A DNA stretch of 64,000 nucleotides from Cedecea sp000277545 (lineage in GTDB: Bacteria > Pseudomonadota > Gammaproteobacteria > Enterobacterales > Enterobacteriaceae). The position numbers and the translations under genes were made by a program. The notes below the pieces were generated by a model. It did not search any database, was not told the DNA's origin, and saw nothing but the letters and a program-made list of their open reading frames with translations. Positions 1 to 9,044 of the stretch are shown here, in pieces (positions within the stretch are counted from its first letter, which is position 1; each line of letters begins with the position of its first letter). Location of the stretch: the NCBI GenBank assembly GCA_050847315.1, contig CP193791.1. One strand, given 5' to 3'.

Positions 1-72
1 AATCGGTAGACGCAGTTGATTCAAAATCAACCGTAGAAATACGTGCCGGTTCGAGTCCGGCCTTCGGCACCA
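1..72 (+). tRNA. leuX: tRNA-Leu (CAA), 5' end outside the window
   Basis: The visible part holds the D-loop remainder, an anticodon arm with loop TTCAAAA (anticodon CAA), a long variable arm, the T-arm (GGTTCGAGTCC) and an encoded CCA at 70-72. The sequence matches enterobacterial leuX, a well-known integration site for genomic islands. The first bases of the acceptor stem and D-arm lie before position 1. A foreign-looking island begins immediately downstream. Confidence 0.95.
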
Positions 73-87
73 TCGATATGCAAATGA

Positions 88-112
88 AAGCTACCTACGG
101 GTGGCTTTTTTT
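88..112 (+). terminator. Rho-independent terminator of leuX
   Basis: An 8-bp stem (88-95 with 100-107, one G-T wobble) with a 4-nt loop runs into a run of seven T residues. It lies 16 bases after the tRNA CCA end. Confidence 0.8.
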
Positions 113-405
113 GTGTCTGAGAATTAGAAATTATCCTTGTTTTATTATTACACTGGAAATAATTATTCTTAACTAATGTGTTCAATAAATAATGCTTATA
201 TGTGACTTCAGAAAGTCAACTACTTAATTTAGTAGTTGGTACTAGTAATTACATAATAATTTCCGCAGTAATGGAAATTATGAATATCACTTTTAATGTT
301 CAAGGGATTAGTGGTTTTCTGTAATGAATTAAGTAAAAGTTCTATGGAGATCATTAATTAGCTCGTATAAAATAGGCGAATTCTTACTTTAGAGAACATG
401 AAGTT
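113..405. other. AT-rich intergenic region upstream of dptF with two dyads
   Basis: No gene is seen. There are two perfect inverted repeats: arms CAACTACT/AGTAGTTG at 217-224 and 231-238, and arms ATAATTTCC/GGAAATTAT at 256-264 and 273-281. They could be an attenuator, a terminator of an upstream transcript or binding sites for a regulator of dptFGH. No leuX attachment repeat is visible. Confidence 0.5.
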
Positions 406-2055
406 ATGTGCGCGATCACATTACGTAAAGCGTTAGGTGTACTTGCGAAGTCATCTTCGTTTTCAGTTACTACGGTGACAGATCGACAAAAGGATGATTT
501 CGATCAGTTAAAGGAACAACTTTTTGTTAAACAAGAGATTGAAACCGAATTACAACGCTATCTGGATGTTGCTAAACTCGGTGAAATCATTTTTTTGTGC
601 GGTAGTAGCGGGGACGGAAAGTCCGAAATTTTAACCCGCTGTCAGTCCGATCCGCGTTATCAGCGGCGATTTATTTTCCATCTGGATGCCACTCATAGCT
701 TTGCCCCTCGACAATCAGCCATTGATGCTTTGAATGAGTTATTTGCTAATCATCATCAGCAGTCGTCTCCATTGCTCATTGGCATCAACACCGGAATGCT
801 TGCTAACTTTGCCCGAGAAGGCGCTGAATGCCATAAGGTGATCCGGTCTGCAATTGACTCATTTTTATCAGGGCAGCAGGATGCAAGCCGTCCTTACCGT
901 AACGAGAATTGTTCTTTTTTTGATTTTGAACACTATCCTAAATTCCAGTTTAACGAAAATAAAAACTATTCATCATTTATTAAAACCTTATTAGATAACT
1001 TAACTCGTGACGATGATAATAATTTATTTCAGTTTATCTTTCGGCGCGATGAGTCAATTAATCCAGATCTAAAAGAGGTCGCAAACTTTAAATTGCTTTG
1101 CATGCCTGGCGTGCAGAATGTATTAATTACGCAGCTCTTTAAAGCGCGGTTGATTAAAGACCAGTTTGTTACAACCCGAGCGCTGCTAGATTTTTTGCAT
1201 CATCTGCTGATGGGGCCTGGCTACTTATTTGATAACCTCTTCATCGGTGCAGAAAATGATCTGATTAAAAAAGTTTCCGATTTTGATCCTGCCAGATTGC
1301 ACACCTATGAACTTGATCAGTTTGTTTTGCGCTATGAACTGGGGCTGGTTGACGCTGATCTCGATGGTTTTTTAGCCGCACTTGGGCCGTTGCACATTAA
1401 GTTTGATCGCCAGAGCGTTAAGCCCGGTGACGCAACCTCCTTGATCCGGCTTTTCTGGCTATTACAGCACGAATCGTTGGGTAATGATTATCATCGGAGA
1501 TTTTCCGTGTTCTTTAACGAATCGTTGTTTGAACGTTACTCAGAAATCTGGCACTTGCATAGAAATTACACAGCAGCTCCGGAGCAAAAAAGATCACTGA
1601 ATCGCTTCTATGCTTTTGAGCTTATCGCGGGTATCCAGCGCTATGCTAACCGCAAAGCTCCTGAATTAAGTATGCAAAAAGAAGAGTTCTTTTTGGGGGA
1701 GTTTGGTGGGGTAAAAATAACCGCACCGGTAGAGGTGAAGCCTGATTGGGATGCTATTCGTAATAAACATACGGCTCACCCAACTGGCTTCGATGTCTAT
1801 TTAAAGGTGGGGCGAAATCCACTGCCGCATATCCATATCGGGCTTAATTTGTTCGAATTGTTGGACAAGTTGAATAATGGCTATCGTCCGAATAAATACG
1901 ATAAAAATGCCATCGTGTTACTGGATGAAATTGTTGAGTTGATCGCGGAGCAGGCTAAATCCTGCAGCGAAATTAAATTTTATGATGGCAGACAACGGGT
2001 TTATCGTGCAAAGGCGGATGACGATATGATCACTATTAGCGGTATGGAGGGCTAG
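406..2055 (+). CDS. dptF: DNA phosphorothioation-dependent restriction protein DptF
   Basis: First gene of the dptFGH (dndFGH) restriction operon, which acts on DNA lacking phosphorothioate marks. The 549-residue protein has a P-loop near the N-terminus (G66-S-S-G-D-G-K72-S73), as in the ATPase DptF. Length and gene order (F-G-H beside dndBCDE) agree with the family. The ATG at 406 has only a weak purine-rich stretch upstream. The stop lies 4 bases before dptG, so the two are co-transcribed. The function is assigned by family and context; the restricting activity of the complex is known only for homologues. Confidence 0.9.
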   Translation: MCAITLRKALGVLAKSSSFSVTTVTDRQKDDFDQLKEQLFVKQEIETELQRYLDVAKLGEIIFLCGSSGDGKSEILTRCQSDPRYQRRFIFHLDATHSFAPRQSAIDALNELFANHHQQSSPLLIGINTGMLANFAREGAECHKVIRSAIDSFLSGQQDASRPYRNENCSFFDFEHYPKFQFNENKNYSSFIKTLLDNLTRDDDNNLFQFIFRRDESINPDLKEVANFKLLCMPGVQNVLITQLFKARLIKDQFVTTRALLDFLHHLLMGPGYLFDNLFIGAENDLIKKVSDFDPARLHTYELDQFVLRYELGLVDADLDGFLAALGPLHIKFDRQSVKPGDATSLIRLFWLLQHESLGNDYHRRFSVFFNESLFERYSEIWHLHRNYTAAPEQKRSLNRFYAFELIAGIQRYANRKAPELSMQKEEFFLGEFGGVKITAPVEVKPDWDAIRNKHTAHPTGFDVYLKVGRNPLPHIHIGLNLFELLDKLNNGYRPNKYDKNAIVLLDEIVELIAEQAKSCSEIKFYDGRQRVYRAKADDDMITISGMEG

Positions 2056-2059
2056 CAGA

Positions 2060-3385
2060 ATGTACCCTATCGCAAACGAGTTAAAAGTGGGTAACAATCA
2101 ACTGGATAGTTACCTGCCTGTGCGCAATAAAAATAACGATATTAGCTGGCAATTCGTCACCGGTCTGGTCCTTAGCTACGCCCTGAAACGCAAAATCGAA
2201 GCTTACGTTCCCGAACAATTCCGTGAAGATTGTAAAATACATCTGCAGGAGCTGCTTGATGAGCCTGCATTCTGGTCCGTGCTGGAACGGATGTATTTTT
2301 CCAGTCAGGATATTTTCCGTGTCTCCCCACTTTTTTTACTGTTCCACGCCCAGTTTAATGGTGAAAAAATAAGTGCGGGCTCAACGGCAGATAAACGACT
2401 TGGCACGCTGTTTGCCAATTTGATGGGAGATTTCAGCCTTAGTTATCCCATACAGGACAGACTGAACTTCATCGAGCAGCAAATGCTGAATAAGCTCAAT
2501 GAAAAAATAAAGCTGTTGGGGAAAGGACCGTTTGCCGAAGAGCAACCGTATCTTCCGTATATGGTAACGTGTTTTCAGTCTGATCTGGCATTTCTGGCAG
2601 AACATCCACAGTACCTTTTACAGGAATTGACCAACACCCTCCGTTTGTACGCTTTTAGTTGGTGCGCTCAACTAGCGCTCAATCTGGACAACTGGCAGGA
2701 TGGCGAACCACAAAGCAAATCACTGTTTTTTATTCTTGATAGCGAAAAAGCCAGCTCCGAACGGGAAAAGGTGAAACGTTATGGCTATAGGTTATTCGCC
2801 AGCCAGAGAGAAAAACTGTTCCCGATACTTTCCGCGTTGGAGGTGTTGCAGGTAAAAGGGGCGAAAAAACGCCCTCTCTGGCAGGTATATCAGGATTGTT
2901 TGAGTTATTCTGGCACCCCAAATCAAGTGTTAGATGAGCTTAATGATTACATACAAAAATTTATTAGTAAGGAAGAACGAGATCTTCCAGCTCGTGAACG
3001 CGCTACAAATCTGGAAAGTGCTTTCAAACAGCTATTATCCGTTGCCATCGAGCAATTCCAGGATAAAAAAACTAACCGTGCGGATATAAATAAGAACTAC
3101 ATTAACGAGCTGGAAAACCAGATTTGCACTGATTTCATTCAGGTCCGTGGTCGGGCAGGGAAAGTGCTGGTACTGAATCAGGATCGTCTTCTGTTACTGA
3201 CCAATCTCACTGTGGGCAAAAATGACAAACTCCGCCTGCATGAACTGCTGCGTGGTTTTGAACAGCGCGGTTTTTATCTGGACAACCAGTCGGCGCAAAC
3301 GCTGGTGGCGTTTTATGAACGCATGGGAAATGTAGAGCGAATGAGTGATAGTGGAGACGCCGTGTATGTCCGTAAAACAGTATGA
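2060..3385 (+). CDS. dptG: DNA phosphorothioation-dependent restriction protein DptG
   Basis: Middle subunit of the DptFGH restriction complex, 441 residues, which is the usual family size. No catalytic motif is evident; in the known systems DptG is required together with F and H and is of unclear biochemical role. The start is supported by a GGAGGG Shine-Dalgarno (about 2046-2051) inside the 3' end of dptF. The 3' end overlaps the dptH start by 20 bases, so all three genes are translationally coupled. Confidence 0.88.
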   Translation: MYPIANELKVGNNQLDSYLPVRNKNNDISWQFVTGLVLSYALKRKIEAYVPEQFREDCKIHLQELLDEPAFWSVLERMYFSSQDIFRVSPLFLLFHAQFNGEKISAGSTADKRLGTLFANLMGDFSLSYPIQDRLNFIEQQMLNKLNEKIKLLGKGPFAEEQPYLPYMVTCFQSDLAFLAEHPQYLLQELTNTLRLYAFSWCAQLALNLDNWQDGEPQSKSLFFILDSEKASSEREKVKRYGYRLFASQREKLFPILSALEVLQVKGAKKRPLWQVYQDCLSYSGTPNQVLDELNDYIQKFISKEERDLPARERATNLESAFKQLLSVAIEQFQDKKTNRADINKNYINELENQICTDFIQVRGRAGKVLVLNQDRLLLLTNLTVGKNDKLRLHELLRGFEQRGFYLDNQSAQTLVAFYERMGNVERMSDSGDAVYVRKTV

Positions 3386-6300
3386 AACCTATCTGGCAGA
3401 AACCTTTATTGAATGGGTAGGTGGCATCATTCAGCCCGGTGAGCGCTACCAGTTCAAATCTCCCGATCCCGATAATGCCCTAAAACTCTGGGAAGCATTC
3501 GTCTCTCTGGCGGACGGCAATCAGTTGGAAATTGCGCCAGGGCAATATATTGATTGCCTCCCCTGCAATGGTGTTCAGCTTATTCCTGTACTGCACGGAG
3601 CCGAGGCTCCAGCATTCACAGAAAACTACATTTCTCATTTGCGTGATGAAGTTGCAGGTCGCAGCGGCATTTTTGCCCAAACAGCGCTGTTGATTATTCA
3701 CAACAGTATGCTCGATACCCTGATTAACAGCACCAAAGACGTAGCGGCACCGGATGCTATTTGGTACCCACAAACTTTCAGTCATCAACTGGAAAAGCTT
3801 ATTACCACTGATAGTAACTGTTCGGAATTGTCCCGTTGTTTGCTGGAGGATCAACTGGCGACGGTACTGGATGAAGGCGCGACCGTATTTGGTTTCTCGT
3901 CGCTGTATCGCTTGCTGGATGATGGCAATCTGGATTTCTCCGAGCTTCATCTGTTTAAAGATGATGAACTACTGAACTATAGCCAGAAACAGCTACGCAC
4001 ACGACTGAATGAAAACCGGAAATTATATCGCCAGATAGAAGATAGTGTTGAACGCTACAGTGGGCAGCTGGAGAATGTGCTGCCTGAGTTTAGTTCAAAA
4101 TTCATTCAGGAGCATTTTTATGATAAAGATGACTGGCGTGAGCTCGATTTCTCCGACTATAGGAAAGAGAAAGAACAGAATAGTGAACAAAAACTGGTGC
4201 TGGAGAACGTCTCAGTCGTAAACGGCGAGGTTTGGCGACGGGCGAAAAGCGCCAGTAAGGCAGGCAAACGTGACATCAGCCTGCTGGTGCAGGTGCAGCC
4301 AGGGCAATCAAAGGCTGAGCTGGAGTTCAGTTTTCAGGGTAATGATCTTCAGGATAACCAGGTAAGGATTGCCCATAATCGTCAGTTAAAGAATGCACCT
4401 TTCTGGCGTACCAGCCGGGCGGGCGGCAAGACTTCCCGCATTATGGCGTCGGTGCCTTTTGATGGGCATCCCTGCTTCTTTAGTCTCGAACTGACCAACC
4501 GTAATAATTCAGCCGAAGAGTATAAATTTCGCCTGTTATTGGTCGAACAGGGGCAATTCTGGCTAAACGATATTCAGCACTGCTACCGTGTTGAGCCAGG
4601 TAAAGATCAAATAACCCTGCAACTGGAAGATAACACGCTGCGTATTGCCGAGTCTGGCAACTTGATCTGTACTTTGGATGACGAGAGCGAAGACATCGAC
4701 TGCCTGCATTATGCTCAGGTGAATTTTGAGACGCTGGCAAATCAAAGTGACCTGGTTCAGTTTGCGCTCGTTTCCGGTGATTCCCGTCTGTCGTTTAACA
4801 TCGAGGGGCCGGGAGCAGAAGAAGGGCTAGCGTTGCCGTTGCTTTTTGACCAAAGTCGTTTCAATAAGTTGTTCAAAGAAGAGGGTAATGCAACCTGGAA
4901 CCGACTAAAAGGGCGCATCATACTCGATAATACTGAACACAAGGTTGTAGGTGTACGCCAGCAGTTGTTGATACTGGAAGCCTCATTAATTGAGCAACGT
5001 CTGCTGGGTACGGGAAGTGACGATAGTGAGTTTGCGCTGGATGAACTTCTTGCCAGCTACCCCGATCTCCATAACGCCTATGAGCAGTTATTTGCCTACT
5101 ATCATCGTCGTAACACACTACCGAGCCTGGTGTCGTGGTCAGCAGAATATCGCACACTGGTCAGCTACATTGTTACTACGTTTGAGCAGTCACTCCAGCA
5201 AATCGGCCAGAGCAGAGCGCTGACAGCGCACGAGAAACGTCTTCTGCATCTGGGGATCTGCCGCAATGATAGCCATGAGCGTCTCTCACCACTGCACCCA
5301 TTAGTGCTGGCCTACCATCTACAACTGGCAGAAACTATCGTTGCGGAGTTGGAACAGCACGATTCGGCTTCATTTGCCACACTACCGCCGATCACTCTTG
5401 ATCGCTTGATGGTTTCCGGGTTAATGCCGTTTGTTTACCACAGTGAGCATGAATACGCGCAACTACAGCCGGTGGAGGAAAACCGCTTCTGGATTGATGT
5501 GGTTCCTCAGCGACAGGTTAGTCATGACTACATTAAGCGTCTGGTAAAAGACAAACTCAATGAGTTCACAGACGCTTACGCCCGGTTGTTCCAGAGCGCT
5601 GAAAACAGTGCGTTGATTATCAATGCTATTAATCAAGGGAATGCAAAAGAATTGTTTCTGGGATTAGTAGAATATTTTAAGGAAGAAAAAGAGCACGCTA
5701 TTTCGGTTCATGTGAACTGCTACGATGAACGTTTGCTACCAAATATGTTCGATCACTTTGCTGAAAGTGGTAGCTATGAGCAGCTTAAAAACGATCTCGA
5801 TCTGAACAGCGGCGTATGGCGGGCGGAAGCCGATATGCTGATTGATTTGCTGCGTAGCCGGTTAACGTTCAGCAAGTTTGTCCTGCCGTCAGAAAGCGAC
5901 AAGTTGGCCTATGCACATCTGGCATTTTTCACCAATACAGCACCTGTGGATTGCCGCCAGATCCGCATTGAAGATGCGTCCAGCGGGGTATTGTGTCATG
6001 GGTTGATCGCTGGGGAGGGGGCCGAAACGCAGGGGGATGCTTACTTTACCGCGTTTGGACTGCGTGATGTGGTTACTGAGTCCTACTGCGCCCTACGTCT
6101 TGCCCGACTAATCGGCTGCCTGTGGCAACCCGCACGTCAAAGCAACAGCCAGTATCATGGACAAGGGATCGGCCTGGCAGTGAGTGGCAATTTTAAACAG
6201 CTGCTCAATTACTCTTACAATAGCGCGCTCTGGACCACCATCATTGATCCTAAAGTCACCCTCGACTTTTTCACCAGTCAGAAAGATGTGGTGCTTATCC

Positions 6301-8459
6301 ACTATTCTGACCAGTACACCAGTTGCGCAGGCTACGATGCCGTCACCGTCACGAAGCAGGTTGATTTGTTCCTGCGGTTGCTCCAGACCGGAAGCCAGTC
6401 AGGGCAACCTGCTGTTGATAGTCAGCATCTACTGGCTGAATTTAATGCCTTTAACGGTGAATGGCTGCTGAAAATGCTGCGCTCCAGTGAAAGGGAGCGT
6501 AAAGAGAAACATGGCATTATTGGTGCGTACAAATTTGTGCAATCCATGCTGCATCAGTCCGATATATGCTGGATTCCGTTATCGGTGGCCGAAATGATCC
6601 GCGTGTCCGGCAATGTCGGGCTGAAAATGAAAGAGAGTGATTTATCGAGAAATTTACAGGGTTATCGTAACGGTGCGATCTCTGATGATGTGCTCTTTGT
6701 TGGTTTCAAAGAAAACCGCCTCTATCTATTGCCTCTGGAAGTTAAAACCGGGGCGCGACCGGACTACAGCTATGCAGGCCAACAGGCTCGTGAGTTGAAA
6801 CGCTACTTACAGCAGGACATTCTGGAACCACAAACGCTGGCATCACAATTGTACCGGGCGCTCTTTATTCGTCAGGTGCTGATGCAGGTGGAGAAACTGC
6901 GTCTGTACGGTGTGCTGGACAGCAACAAACTGGCTCCCTTGCTGGGTCGACGTGAATGGTGGTTAACGGGCGACTATCAGTTAGGTGAGTTGGCCGACTA
7001 TGTGGACGGCTTCGTCGTGGCTCATGTGGACAGTGCAACCTGCTTCGATCTCTCTTATAAAGAGACAGCGGAGAATATTTTACAGATAGAAATCCCTTAT
7101 TCACTGCTGCCTGCGTTGATTGCGGCGCAGGGGGATGAACCACCGTTGGCGGAACGTTACCGGGTGCCGGAAAAATACCGGCTTGAGCCTGAGTGTTATG
7201 CCAGTCCGTCACAACCCGAAGTCGTGGTAGAAGTCACAACACCGACTGCTGCACAGTCCATTTCGAAACCTGAGTCGGAGTCGTTACAGCCTGCTGTACC
7301 GGTGGCGACACCTGATATTAGCGATACTCCATTACAGGTCCTGTTTGGTCATGATGCTGTGCGTCAGAGCCCGTTACATTGGGAGCCAACCAACACCGCC
7401 AAGTTCATGAATACCAATACGGGCATTATTGGAACGATGGGCACCGGTAAAACCCAGTTTACTAAATCGCTGGTCACACAGTTGATGCGTAATCAGTCCT
7501 GTAACGTTGAAGGTAAACCTATTGGTTTGCTGATCTTCGACTACAAATCAGACTATGTGGACGAGGCTTTTATTGATGCTACGGGGGCCAAAAAGTACAA
7601 GTTATTTAAGCTGCCTTACAACCCCTTATCTCTTTTTGGCGACACGCCAATGTTACCAATCCACACCGCTGGTGGACTATCGGAAACGATGGCGAAAGCC
7701 TATGGGCTGGGCCATAAACAGCAGCTCAAATTAGAAAATCTGATTTTAGAATGCTACGAAGCGGCAGGTATTTCGGCGGAAGATCCGACAACATGGTCAA
7801 GGACTGCGCCGACAATTGAGGATGTATGGCAGCGCTTCCTCGATCAGGAGAAGGTTGAAGAAGATTCGCTTTACGCAGCACTTTCTAAACTGGCGCGTTA
7901 CAAGATATTCGAGACTATCCCGGAGAAGATGACCAGCCTGTACGAATTGATTGACGGCGTCACCGTGATCGAACTGGCTGGTTACCCGCCAGAAGTGCAA
8001 AACCTGGTAGTCGCACTTACGTTGGATCTGTTTTACGCTCAGATGCAAAAGCGCGGTAAACCGGTGGTGCGGGGGGATTATCGTCAGCTCACAAAAATGA
8101 TTCTGGTGGACGAAGCCGATAACTTTATGCGTCAGGATTTTTCCAGCCTCCGTAAGATCCTTAAAGAAGGCCGTGAGTATGGCGTTGGTGCGATCCTGTC
8201 AACGCAGGAGATCACTCACTTTAAGACCGGGGAAAATAATTATGCCTCTTATATTTTGACTTGGGTGATCCATCGTGTTTCTGAAATTAGGAACGCGGAT
8301 ATCAAGGCGGTATTTAACGTTGATGATAAAGGAGAGCAGGAATCTTTGATGGGGCAGATTCGGCAGCTTGAGAAGCATTTTAGCCTGTATGTTGATGGAG
8401 ATAAGCAGGTTAAGAAGATGCGTGATAAGGCATTCTGGGAGTTAAATCATGAAAAATAA
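3366..8459 (+). CDS. dptH: DNA phosphorothioation-dependent restriction protein DptH (HerA/FtsK-like ATPase)
   Basis: A very large protein (1697 residues from the ATG at 3366). A GTG at 3345 is an alternative, but a GGAG at 3351 favours 3366. The C-terminal part is a HerA/FtsK-like motor: Walker A G1356-T-M-G-T-G-K1362-T1363 and Walker B ending in D1582-E1583. Before the motor lies a stretch resembling a PD-(D/E)xK nuclease core: D1107/D1108, then a hydrophobic strand ending in E1125-V-K1127, followed by a Q- and R-rich helix. Residues 1-1000 show no motif I recognise. DptH is the probable motor, and possibly the nuclease, of the restriction complex. The motif reading is mine and unproven. 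Confidence 0.9.
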   Translation: MSVKQYETYLAETFIEWVGGIIQPGERYQFKSPDPDNALKLWEAFVSLADGNQLEIAPGQYIDCLPCNGVQLIPVLHGAEAPAFTENYISHLRDEVAGRSGIFAQTALLIIHNSMLDTLINSTKDVAAPDAIWYPQTFSHQLEKLITTDSNCSELSRCLLEDQLATVLDEGATVFGFSSLYRLLDDGNLDFSELHLFKDDELLNYSQKQLRTRLNENRKLYRQIEDSVERYSGQLENVLPEFSSKFIQEHFYDKDDWRELDFSDYRKEKEQNSEQKLVLENVSVVNGEVWRRAKSASKAGKRDISLLVQVQPGQSKAELEFSFQGNDLQDNQVRIAHNRQLKNAPFWRTSRAGGKTSRIMASVPFDGHPCFFSLELTNRNNSAEEYKFRLLLVEQGQFWLNDIQHCYRVEPGKDQITLQLEDNTLRIAESGNLICTLDDESEDIDCLHYAQVNFETLANQSDLVQFALVSGDSRLSFNIEGPGAEEGLALPLLFDQSRFNKLFKEEGNATWNRLKGRIILDNTEHKVVGVRQQLLILEASLIEQRLLGTGSDDSEFALDELLASYPDLHNAYEQLFAYYHRRNTLPSLVSWSAEYRTLVSYIVTTFEQSLQQIGQSRALTAHEKRLLHLGICRNDSHERLSPLHPLVLAYHLQLAETIVAELEQHDSASFATLPPITLDRLMVSGLMPFVYHSEHEYAQLQPVEENRFWIDVVPQRQVSHDYIKRLVKDKLNEFTDAYARLFQSAENSALIINAINQGNAKELFLGLVEYFKEEKEHAISVHVNCYDERLLPNMFDHFAESGSYEQLKNDLDLNSGVWRAEADMLIDLLRSRLTFSKFVLPSESDKLAYAHLAFFTNTAPVDCRQIRIEDASSGVLCHGLIAGEGAETQGDAYFTAFGLRDVVTESYCALRLARLIGCLWQPARQSNSQYHGQGIGLAVSGNFKQLLNYSYNSALWTTIIDPKVTLDFFTSQKDVVLIHYSDQYTSCAGYDAVTVTKQVDLFLRLLQTGSQSGQPAVDSQHLLAEFNAFNGEWLLKMLRSSERERKEKHGIIGAYKFVQSMLHQSDICWIPLSVAEMIRVSGNVGLKMKESDLSRNLQGYRNGAISDDVLFVGFKENRLYLLPLEVKTGARPDYSYAGQQARELKRYLQQDILEPQTLASQLYRALFIRQVLMQVEKLRLYGVLDSNKLAPLLGRREWWLTGDYQLGELADYVDGFVVAHVDSATCFDLSYKETAENILQIEIPYSLLPALIAAQGDEPPLAERYRVPEKYRLEPECYASPSQPEVVVEVTTPTAAQSISKPESESLQPAVPVATPDISDTPLQVLFGHDAVRQSPLHWEPTNTAKFMNTNTGIIGTMGTGKTQFTKSLVTQLMRNQSCNVEGKPIGLLIFDYKSDYVDEAFIDATGAKKYKLFKLPYNPLSLFGDTPMLPIHTAGGLSETMAKAYGLGHKQQLKLENLILECYEAAGISAEDPTTWSRTAPTIEDVWQRFLDQEKVEEDSLYAALSKLARYKIFETIPEKMTSLYELIDGVTVIELAGYPPEVQNLVVALTLDLFYAQMQKRGKPVVRGDYRQLTKMILVDEADNFMRQDFSSLRKILKEGREYGVGAILSTQEITHFKTGENNYASYILTWVIHRVSEIRNADIKAVFNVDDKGEQESLMGQIRQLEKHFSLYVDGDKQVKKMRDKAFWELNHEK

Positions 8460-8519
8460 GATGTTTCGCCCGGCATATAGTGCTAAATCCTCTATTTCTT
8501 TCGGTAAGGGAGTCCAGTC

Positions 8520-9044
8520 ATGGGGAAGGTGAGGCATAGTCCATGGGGGAGTGTCCTCAAAGAGTTATGGGGACGGATTGTTAACACATTTAATAGTATC
8601 TCTTTCATTGCTTTTTTTCTTGCAGGAATACTTTTTGTCGGTGGTGTTGGATTATGGCTTCCTTACTTGTCAGCAATAATATCTGGGGATGAAAATGCAT
8701 CATTTTTTGAGAGTGTAAATGTTTTTACTTATTCGTTTGCTATACTTGGAACCTTATGTGTGGATGTGATCTTAAATAACCAAAAATCTACAAAGGATTT
8801 TTTAGGCTTAGGGATGATATTTGGTGTTCTTGCTCTTATTTGTTGTGTTGTTGGGTACTTAACAACAAAGACAGGAAGTTCATATTTATTGAATATTGGT
8901 ACCCTTATTACATTGCTTATATTTATATGTGCTAATGTAAATGACGATAAGTTTGATAATGATACCTCTCGAGCCGAACCTGATCCTACTGGATATCAAG
9001 AGGCTGCCCTATCTAATATTAAAGATGGTGAAAGAAATGAATAA
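8520..9044 (+). CDS. Four-helix membrane protein coupled to a DGQHR protein
   Basis: A 174-residue protein with about four predicted transmembrane helices (roughly residues 28-50, 68-85, 96-113 and 121-138) and a short charged, likely cytoplasmic C-terminus. I do not recognise the family. The gene starts 60 bases after dptH, and its end overlaps the start of the next gene by 8 bases, so the pair is translationally coupled. It is clearly more AT-rich than dptH, which suggests a separate origin. A membrane partner for a DNA-modification-linked protein is unusual; a role in defence signalling is only a guess. Confidence 0.8.
   Translation: MGKVRHSPWGSVLKELWGRIVNTFNSISFIAFFLAGILFVGGVGLWLPYLSAIISGDENASFFESVNVFTYSFAILGTLCVDVILNNQKSTKDFLGLGMIFGVLALICCVVGYLTTKTGSSYLLNIGTLITLLIFICANVNDDKFDNDTSRAEPDPTGYQEAALSNIKDGERNE

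Noticed and set aside
420..441. TACGTAAAGCG near the dptF start as a third DndB-type site
   Set aside because: The second half CGTA is not at the required ten-base spacing.
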